Position numbers and translations under genes: made by a program
Part shown: positions 15,991 to 21,359 of the stretch, in pieces
Layout: every line of letters begins with the position of its first letter
How positions within the stretch are numbered: the first letter of the stretch is position 1
Origin: STF1-138 sp035356975
Lineage (GTDB): Bacteria; Patescibacteriota; Patescibacteriia; UBA1558; S5-K13
Assembly (NCBI GenBank): GCA_035356975.1
Contig: DAORGW010000015.1
Coordinates: 1-21,359, forward strand
Reading direction: 5' to 3'
DNA length: 21,359 bases
The notes under the pieces: model-generated
Databases searched by the model: none
What the model saw: the letters and a program-made list of their open reading frames with translations, nothing else
What the model was told of the DNA's origin: nothing

Positions 15991-17170
15991 AAAATTAGAA
16001 AGTCTAAAAAATTTAAAATCTAAAAAAGTTTTATTAAAACTGGATTTGAATTTGTCGTTTTTAAAAAATGGAAAAGTTGATCCTGAAAACGCATTTAGAG
16101 TTGAGGCATCATTGAAAACAATAAAATATTTAATTAGTAAAAAGACAAAAATTGCAATAATTTCATATATCGGAAGACCAGACGGATCTTATGATGCAAA
16201 ATATAAAATGGATAAAGTGGCTCTCGTTTTATCAAAATATCTAAATAAAAAAGTTAAAAAATTAAATAGCGCTTTAGCGGGCGATATTTCAAATGATATT
16301 TTAAAAATGAAAGACTCTGAAGTTGTTTTACTTGAAAATATAAGATTTTATAAAGAAGAAATGGTAAATGATGATAAAATGGCAAGTGATCTAGCAAAAC
16401 TTTTTGATATTTATGTAAATGATGCATTTTCAAATGCACACAGAGAACACATGTCGGCTTGCGCAATATCAAAATATTTACCAAGTTATATGGGGTTTAG
16501 ATTTGATTATGAAATAAAAGAATTAAATAAAGTTTTGAAAACAAAATTTAAAAATGCAATATTAATAATGGGTGGAGCAAAAGCAGATACAAAACTTCCT
16601 GTAATTTCAAAGCTTATAAGTAAATTTGATAAAGTTTTAGTTGGCGGAGTTATAGCAAACAATTTTTTATATTCAAGAAATATAAGTATTGGTAAATCTT
16701 TATTTGAAGAAAAATTAATAAAAGCAACAAAAAAAATTGATTCAAAAAAAATTATAATTCCAGTAGACGTTGTTGTTTCAAAAAATATTGATGAAAAATC
16801 AAAATTTCAAATTAAAGATATAAAAAATATTGAAAAAGATGATATAATATTAGATATTGGTCCAAGAACAATTAAGATATATTTAGACTACATTAAAAGG
16901 GCTAAATTTATTTTATGGAACGGACCATTGGGGTATTTTGAATTTAAAAAATACAGAAGAGCAACCGAATTGATGATAAAAGAAATTAAAAAATCTCGCG
17001 CTATAAAATATTCAGGTGGTGGAGAAACAGTAGGACTTTTAGGAGAATTAAAAATGAAAAATGCCTTTAATTTTATATCAACTGGCGGAGGAGCAATGTT
17101 AGAATTTTTGTCAGGTAAAAAATTGCCAGGAATTACATATTTAGAAAAAAATAAATTAAAAATTAAATAA
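15983..17170 (+). CDS. pgk: Phosphoglycerate kinase
   Basis: Pgk transfers phosphate from 1,3-bisphosphoglycerate to ADP, making ATP and 3-phosphoglycerate. Diagnostic blocks are LLENIRFYKEE (R121), YVNDAFSNAHREH (144-156), IMGGAKADTK (K200), WNGPLGYFE (312-320) and SGGGETVG (344-351), then ISTGGGAMLEFLSGK. The N-terminal substrate site is somewhat divergent: the usual VRVDFNVP is LKLDLNLS (D21 and N23 kept), R39 is kept, and the SHxGRP motif reads SYIGRP so the usual His62 is Tyr62. At 395 residues it is full length. It overlaps the upstream membrane gene by 8 nt and is followed after 28 nt by the enolase homologue. Overall the enzyme looks active; the Tyr substitution is the only striking change. 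Confidence 0.95.
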   Translation: MYKKLESLKNLKSKKVLLKLDLNLSFLKNGKVDPENAFRVEASLKTIKYLISKKTKIAIISYIGRPDGSYDAKYKMDKVALVLSKYLNKKVKKLNSALAGDISNDILKMKDSEVVLLENIRFYKEEMVNDDKMASDLAKLFDIYVNDAFSNAHREHMSACAISKYLPSYMGFRFDYEIKELNKVLKTKFKNAILIMGGAKADTKLPVISKLISKFDKVLVGGVIANNFLYSRNISIGKSLFEEKLIKATKKIDSKKIIIPVDVVVSKNIDEKSKFQIKDIKNIEKDDIILDIGPRTIKIYLDYIKRAKFILWNGPLGYFEFKKYRRATELMIKEIKKSRAIKYSGGGETVGLLGELKMKNAFNFISTGGGAMLEFLSGKKLPGITYLEKNKLKIK

Positions 17171-17198
17171 AATCTTGATTTTATTCTAGATCAAAATA

Positions 17199-18458
17199 AT
17201 GCCAAAAATAGAAAAAATATTTGCAAGGGAAATATTGGATAGCTATGGTATTCCAACTGTGAGTACTACTGTTTTTTTAGATAATGATAAATATGCTTTT
17301 GCTTCCGTGCCTTCTGGAATCACAGTATCTAAAAGTGAAGCATATGAGCTTAGAGACAGAGATAATAAAAGATACAATGGTATGGGTGTTTTAAAAGCAG
17401 TTAACAATGTTAATACTAAAATAAGCGATTTGCTATGCGGATTGAGTATTGAAGATCCTATTTCTCTAGATAAAAAAATGATAGAACTTGACTCTACTGA
17501 AAATAAAGAAAACCTAGGGGCAAATGCAATTTTATGTGTTTCAATGGCATTGCATAAATTAAGCGCTATTTCTCAAAATAAAAAATTATATAATTTTATA
17601 AAAGAATATTATGGATTTTCACATAAACTATTTTTACCAAATCCAATAATAGGGGTTATAAGTGGCGCAAAACATAGTGATTTCATTTTAGATTTTCAGG
17701 GCTTTTGGATAATTCCAGAGAATTTTAATAATTTTAACGATAAGCTAAGGGCTGGTGCTGAAATATTTCATAATTTAGGAAATGTTTTATTTTCAAATAA
17801 AAAAGATTCTAAGATGTGTAGTGTTGGTACATATGCGCCAAAATTTTCAACTATAGATGAGGTTTGGGTTTTTATAATTGAGGCCATAAAAAGATCCGCG
17901 TATAATGATAAAATTAAATTAGGCGTTGACCCCGGCGCTTCAAATATATTTAATCAATATAATAAAAAATACTCTATTAAATTAGATAAAAAAGAGTTAT
18001 CGGGAACGGAGTTAATCAATTATTATTTAGATTGGATTAGGAAATACAAAATTAATTTTTTTGAAGACCCTTTCGATGAAAATGATTTAAATAGTTGGAG
18101 TAATTTTAAGCAAATTCTAGATAAAGTATCCAAAGATACAAAATTAATAGGAGATGATTTATTTTCTACAAATATTGAAAGATTGAAATTGGGAGTAAAA
18201 AATAATCTTGCAAATTCAATAGCAATAAAACCATCTCAAATAGGAAGCGTTTCTGAAACCATAGATTGTATAAAATTTGCTCAAGATAATTTATATAATA
18301 TTATTATTGAAAATCGTAGCGCGGAGACAAATGATGATTTTATTGCTGATTTATCTGTGGGTGTTGGTGCTCAATATATAAAAGCGGGCGCTCCATCAAG
18401 AGGAGAAAGAATTAGTAAATATAATAGATTATTAGAAATAGAAGACGAGCTTATTTAA
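17199..18458 (+). CDS. eno: Enolase homologue with altered active site
   Basis: The protein aligns with enolase (2-phosphoglycerate to phosphoenolpyruvate) over its whole length: AREILDSYGIPTV, NLGANAILCVS, GDDLFSTN, IKPSQIGS, IADLSVGVG. Metal ligands D244, E289 and D319/D320 and the lysines K344 and K395 are kept, as is H159. However, the acid-side residues are changed: QEF is QGF (G168), the GDEGG block carrying the catalytic Glu is CSVGT (V209), SHRSGET is ENRSAET (N372), and the PSGAST loop is PSGITV. The NGGxHA block is SGAKHS. It has 419 residues against the usual 420-435. The reading frame is intact and alignment is ungapped around these sites, so sequencing error is unlikely. It may be inactive, a changed enzyme, or a divergent working enolase. 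It sits between pgk and gpmI as a normal enolase would. Confidence 0.9.
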   Translation: MPKIEKIFAREILDSYGIPTVSTTVFLDNDKYAFASVPSGITVSKSEAYELRDRDNKRYNGMGVLKAVNNVNTKISDLLCGLSIEDPISLDKKMIELDSTENKENLGANAILCVSMALHKLSAISQNKKLYNFIKEYYGFSHKLFLPNPIIGVISGAKHSDFILDFQGFWIIPENFNNFNDKLRAGAEIFHNLGNVLFSNKKDSKMCSVGTYAPKFSTIDEVWVFIIEAIKRSAYNDKIKLGVDPGASNIFNQYNKKYSIKLDKKELSGTELINYYLDWIRKYKINFFEDPFDENDLNSWSNFKQILDKVSKDTKLIGDDLFSTNIERLKLGVKNNLANSIAIKPSQIGSVSETIDCIKFAQDNLYNIIIENRSAETNDDFIADLSVGVGAQYIKAGAPSRGERISKYNRLLEIEDELI

Positions 18459-18475
18459 TTTTAAATTTTAAATTA

Positions 18476-20032
18476 ATGAAAAAAATATCACAAAAATACT
18501 TGCTAATAATTTTAGATGGGTGGGGCATTACCAAACCATCAATTGGTAACGCTATTACACTTGCTAAGACACCAACATATGACTTTTTTATAAAAAATTA
18601 TCCAAATACTTTGCTTGAGGCACACGGATCTTCTGTTGGACTTCCAAAAAATCAAGATGGAAATTCTGAAGCTGGACATATGAATATAGGAGCTGGAAGA
18701 ATTGTTTTGCAAGATGATATTTATATAACAAAAGCAATTGAACAGGGGATATTTTTTAAAAATCCAGCTTTTTTAGAGGCATTAAACCATTCAAAAAAAT
18801 ATAAATCAAATATTCATTTAATAGGAATTTTAAGTGGAGATCAGAGTCCACATGTTGACTCCAAACATATTAACGCACTTCTACAACTTTTAGAAGAAAG
18901 AGGGCTTAAAAAAATATATTTACATTTATTTACAGACGGAAGAGATTCTTCTGAACACGGTAGTATTAAATTTTTAAAAGAATTAAAATCAAACTTTAAA
19001 AATGGAGAGGTGATTGCTTCAATTATGGGAAGATTCTATGCTATGGATAGGAATAAAGTGTGGTTTAGAACAGAATTAGCTTATAATGCCATAGTAAATG
19101 GAAAGGGTTTAAAGGTTGATTCAGCAGAGGACGCAATCACAAGAGCATATAATCGTGGCGAAACTGATGAATTTATAAAACCAAGCGTGATTTATAAAAA
19201 TGGAAAACCCGTTGGAAAAGTGTCTGACGATGATTCAGTAATATTTTTTAATTTAAGATCTGATAGAGCAAGACAGCTTACAAAATTATTTGTACAACAT
19301 GATGTGTGTGAGAAAAATAAATGTTCCATAAAGAGAGGAGAACATTTAAAAAATATAAAGTTTGTTTCAATGACAGATTTTGGTCCAGATTTAGATAATA
19401 TTTTAACAGCATTTCCATCAAGAAATATAAAGGAAACCCTACCAATGCAATTATCACATTTAAGACAATTGTATATATCGGAAAGTGAAAAATTTGCTCA
19501 TGTTACTTATTTCATAAATGGTGGATATAAAGACCCAGTCGGAAATGAATCTCGAGAAATGATCCCCTCTCCAAGCGTAAATTCATATTCACTAACACCG
19601 CAGATGAGCGCGGATAAATTAGTAAGAAAAGTTGTAAATTATATAAAAACAGATAAGTATGATTTTATCTGTGTAAATTTTGCAAATCCAGATATGGTTG
19701 CTCATACCGGGGATTTAAAAGCCGGAATAAAAGCAGTTGAGTCAGTTGATAAGAGTCTTAAATATATAAAAGATTCTTTGAGGGAAATTGATGTTACAAT
19801 TTTTATAACAGCTGATCATGGAAATATAGAAGAAATGATAGATTTAGAAACCGGAGAAACAAATACATCTCACTCAACAAATCCGGTTCCATTTATATTT
19901 GTTTCAAAGAAATATAAAACCAAGAAATTGAGAAATGGCGGTATTCTAGGAGATATAGCACCAACAATACTTGATGTTATGAATTTACAAAAACCAAAAG
20001 AAATGAAAAGAGAGAGTTTAATTATAAAATAA
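18476..20032 (+). CDS. gpmI: 2,3-BPG-independent phosphoglycerate mutase
   Basis: This alkaline-phosphatase-superfamily enzyme interconverts 3- and 2-phosphoglycerate using two divalent metal ions, usually manganese. All key residues are in place: D14 (LDGWG), nucleophile S64 (GNSEAGH), the TDGRD block (153-157), R186 and R192, R261 and R264 (RSDRAR), K339, D406 and H410 (NPDMVAHTG), D447 and H448 (ADHGN), and H466. The phosphotransferase domain insert spans about 76-310. At 518 residues it is of standard length. It begins 17 nt after the enolase homologue with no Shine-Dalgarno sequence, and the paralogue starts 2 nt after its stop. It is the canonical mutase of the cluster. Confidence 0.96.
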   Translation: MKKISQKYLLIILDGWGITKPSIGNAITLAKTPTYDFFIKNYPNTLLEAHGSSVGLPKNQDGNSEAGHMNIGAGRIVLQDDIYITKAIEQGIFFKNPAFLEALNHSKKYKSNIHLIGILSGDQSPHVDSKHINALLQLLEERGLKKIYLHLFTDGRDSSEHGSIKFLKELKSNFKNGEVIASIMGRFYAMDRNKVWFRTELAYNAIVNGKGLKVDSAEDAITRAYNRGETDEFIKPSVIYKNGKPVGKVSDDDSVIFFNLRSDRARQLTKLFVQHDVCEKNKCSIKRGEHLKNIKFVSMTDFGPDLDNILTAFPSRNIKETLPMQLSHLRQLYISESEKFAHVTYFINGGYKDPVGNESREMIPSPSVNSYSLTPQMSADKLVRKVVNYIKTDKYDFICVNFANPDMVAHTGDLKAGIKAVESVDKSLKYIKDSLREIDVTIFITADHGNIEEMIDLETGETNTSHSTNPVPFIFVSKKYKTKKLRNGGILGDIAPTILDVMNLQKPKEMKRESLIIK

Positions 20033-20034
20033 CT

Positions 20035-20826
20035 ATGGATCAATCAAGGTTAAAACCAGTGTGTCTTATTATTATAGACTCTTTTGATGTAAATTATTTA
20101 TCTACTGATGTGGGCTATTTTTCATATTTTAAAAATCTAGCAGAAAATTTTCCATTTTTTGTTTTAAGATCGACAGATATAAATGTAGATTATCCATGGA
20201 ATTCATATTTAGAGTTAGGAACGGGATTAAATATAAAAGACGAGTCTCAAAGGATTTCCCTTTTAAGTATTATTAATGAAGCAGGATTAAGACAATTATA
20301 TGTTGCAGAATCAGAGATGTATTCAAATATTTTATTTTTCTTTTCAAACAAGGAAAGATTAAGTGATCAAAAAATTACAAAAATAATTATAAGTGAAACA
20401 AAATCAGATGATTATATAAAAAATACAGACATGATGGCGGGATCTATAACATCAAAATTTTTAAAAGAAATAGATAGGAAGATATATGATTTTGCGGTAA
20501 TCTCTTATCCGAATTTATTAAATGATAATATAGAAGAAGTTTCTCAAACTCTTTCTTCAAAAATAAAGTCAATAGTTGATACAGTTTTAGCTTTTAATGG
20601 CGCAGTTTTTATTACATCTAATTCATCAAAAGATAAAGACAATAATTTTGTACCACTATTTATGATTTCAAAGGAGTGGAAGGACAAGAGTTTTATAGAT
20701 CATAACCATTTTAAACAGTTAAATAAGCAGAGCATTTCTGGTAATACTTATGACATAGCGCCAACAATATTAAAAGTGATGAGACTTGAAAAGCCTATAG
20801 AAATGAAGGGCAGTTCTTTAATATAA
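20035..20826 (+). CDS. Shortened, degenerate phosphoglycerate mutase paralogue
   Basis: The 263-residue protein resembles the phosphatase domain of the gpmI product just upstream. Its start CLIIIDSFD parallels LLIILDGWG, AGLRQLYVAESE parallels SHLRQLYISESE, FDFAVIS-type strands parallel YDFICVN, and NTYDIAPTILKVMRLEKPIE parallels GDIAPTILDVMNLQKPKE. The phosphotransferase domain, about 250 residues, is absent. D15 is kept, but K339 of GpmI is M95, the NPDMVAH block is degenerate, ADHGN is SNSSK (residues 195-199) and the SHSTNP histidine is gone. It should therefore not bind the metals or catalyse mutase chemistry. An intact frame, coupling to gpmI (2-nt gap) and retention of the fold suggest a protein-binding or regulatory role, which is inference. 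It is the last gene before the operon terminator. Confidence 0.85.
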   Translation: MDQSRLKPVCLIIIDSFDVNYLSTDVGYFSYFKNLAENFPFFVLRSTDINVDYPWNSYLELGTGLNIKDESQRISLLSIINEAGLRQLYVAESEMYSNILFFFSNKERLSDQKITKIIISETKSDDYIKNTDMMAGSITSKFLKEIDRKIYDFAVISYPNLLNDNIEEVSQTLSSKIKSIVDTVLAFNGAVFITSNSSKDKDNNFVPLFMISKEWKDKSFIDHNHFKQLNKQSISGNTYDIAPTILKVMRLEKPIEMKGSSLI

Positions 20827-20841
20827 AAATTTTTGTAAAAT

Positions 20842-20873
20842 AAAAAATGAACACAAAATTTGTTCATTTTTTT
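20842..20873. terminator. Bidirectional intrinsic terminator
   Basis: A 12-bp stem (AAAAAATGAACA 20842-20853 with TGTTCATTTTTT 20861-20872) closes a 7-nt loop, with T runs on both strands. It lies between the convergent ends of the long plus-strand gene run (stop at 20826) and the minus-strand gene (stop at 20890), and can serve both. Confidence 0.85.
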
Positions 20874-20889
20874 GATTTATTTTTTTGAC

Positions 20890-21324
20890 TTATATTAAGT
20901 AAAATAATATCACAACAGGAATTAATATTCCAACAAGTACTCCTATAATTGCTTGGGATATTGTATGAGCAATACGTTCATTCATAACTTCGTATTTGTA
21001 TTCTAATTCATCTGGTAGGTCTTTTATTAATTTATTTATTGCTATTCCTTGTTTTGACATAAATCCTCGAAGCCCGACAGCATCAATTATTACTATAAGA
21101 GCAAAAAATAAGCTTATTGCAAATTCAGGAGAATCAAAACCTCTTATAATACCAATTGTCGTTGAAAGAGAAGATACAAGTGCGCTGTGAGAAGATGGCA
21201 TGCCACCATAAGAGAACATATCTTTTACAGAAAAACGACCCCTTATAATTGATATAATAGGTTTAAATATAAATTGAGATAAAACGATTGCAGTAATGGG
21301 GATTGTTATAAATATAAATTTCAT
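20890..21324 (-). CDS. DUF212 / divergent PAP2 family membrane protein
   Basis: This 144-residue membrane protein matches the divergent PAP2 (DUF212, YuiD-like) family. GGMPSSHSALVSSLST carries the Ser-His pair of the PAP2 signature, DAVGLRGFMSKQG the second conserved block, and NERIAHTISQAIIGVLVG the third, with its Arg-His pair. About three to four membrane helices are visible (roughly 4-22, 40-62, 66-85, 120-143). Family members are presumed membrane phosphatases acting on lipid or isoprenoid phosphates, but no activity is proven. The length is a little short of the usual 150-160. It runs against the rest of the window and has its own promoter with hardly any leader. Confidence 0.92.
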   Translation of the reverse strand: MKFIFITIPITAIVLSQFIFKPIISIIRGRFSVKDMFSYGGMPSSHSALVSSLSTTIGIIRGFDSPEFAISLFFALIVIIDAVGLRGFMSKQGIAINKLIKDLPDELEYKYEVMNERIAHTISQAIIGVLVGILIPVVILFYLI

Positions 21325-21330
21325 ATTATA

Positions 21331-21359
21331 ATTATAATAGTATTATAAAAAATATTCAA
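21331..21359 (-). promoter_or_regulatory. Promoter of the DUF212 gene, likely leaderless
   Basis: On the minus strand TTGAAT (21359-21354) and TATAAT (21336-21331) are 17 nt apart. The ATG at 21324 begins 6 nt after the -10, so transcription is expected to start at or next to the initiation codon. A second overlapping-register TATAAT (21330-21325) directly follows. Confidence 0.7.

Noticed and set aside
16254..16484. 76-codon minus-strand frame inside pgk
   Set aside because: Antisense shadow of a conserved enzyme gene, without a start signal or recognisable motif.
17171..17198. Hairpin between pgk and the enolase homologue as a terminator
   Set aside because: Only a 5-bp TTGAT/ATCAA pairing with a 10-nt loop and no T tract.
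20035..20826. Reading the gpmI paralogue as a frameshifted fragment of gpmI
   Set aside because: gpmI is complete upstream, and the paralogue has its own start, an open frame of 263 codons and independent divergence along its length.
20996..21190. 64-codon plus-strand frame opposite the DUF212 gene
   Set aside because: The minus-strand frame carries the conserved GGMPSSHSA and ERIAHT blocks; the plus frame is its shadow.

Overview
The window reads as a compact, AT-rich chromosome segment from a bacterium, most likely a member of the Candidate Phyla Radiation (Patescibacteria). This placement is inferred from several things: the very low GC content, tightly packed genes, scarce Shine-Dalgarno sequences, an archaeal/eukaryote-like isoleucyl-tRNA synthetase, and several small membrane or surface protein families that I associate with CPR genomes. 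The code is standard: TAA, TAG and TGA all serve as stops and Trp is TGG, so UGA recoding is not seen. I see no rRNA, tRNA, CRISPR array, insertion sequence or prophage gene.

Left part (1-9,210), informational and envelope genes in short units. It holds a single-pass membrane protein closed by a strong terminator; a minimal MerR-type helix-turn-helix protein whose promoter carries a 29-bp near-perfect palindrome; a possible tiny basic ORF; ileS, recO, a large membrane-anchored DUF11-like repeat protein and tgt; then rplY (L25/CTC) behind a consensus promoter with a tandem CTAAAAG leader; then a pilin-like membrane protein. Three intrinsic terminators separate these units.

Right part (9,274-20,826), one long co-directional gene run with gaps of 0-28 nt or short overlaps, closed by a terminator at about 20,842. 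It begins with lipid-type genes (acyl-CoA synthetase, PlsC-like acyltransferase, a cysteine-rich DUF362 protein). It continues with a nine-TM GAF-GAF histidine kinase lacking a nearby response regulator and a small PH-like membrane protein. It ends in a lower-glycolysis block: phosphoglycerate kinase, an enolase homologue, phosphoglycerate mutase and a shortened mutase paralogue. A DUF212 (divergent PAP2) membrane protein faces this run from the opposite strand.

The most interesting material lies in enzymes that keep their fold but have lost conserved residues. The enolase homologue lacks the general acid glutamates and the active-site histidine but keeps the catalytic lysine and metal ligands. 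The second mutase-like protein has lost the phosphotransferase domain and almost all metal ligands. Tgt has lost all four zinc ligands at once while keeping its catalytic aspartates. These claims rest on by-eye alignment to remembered family consensus sequences; no search was run.
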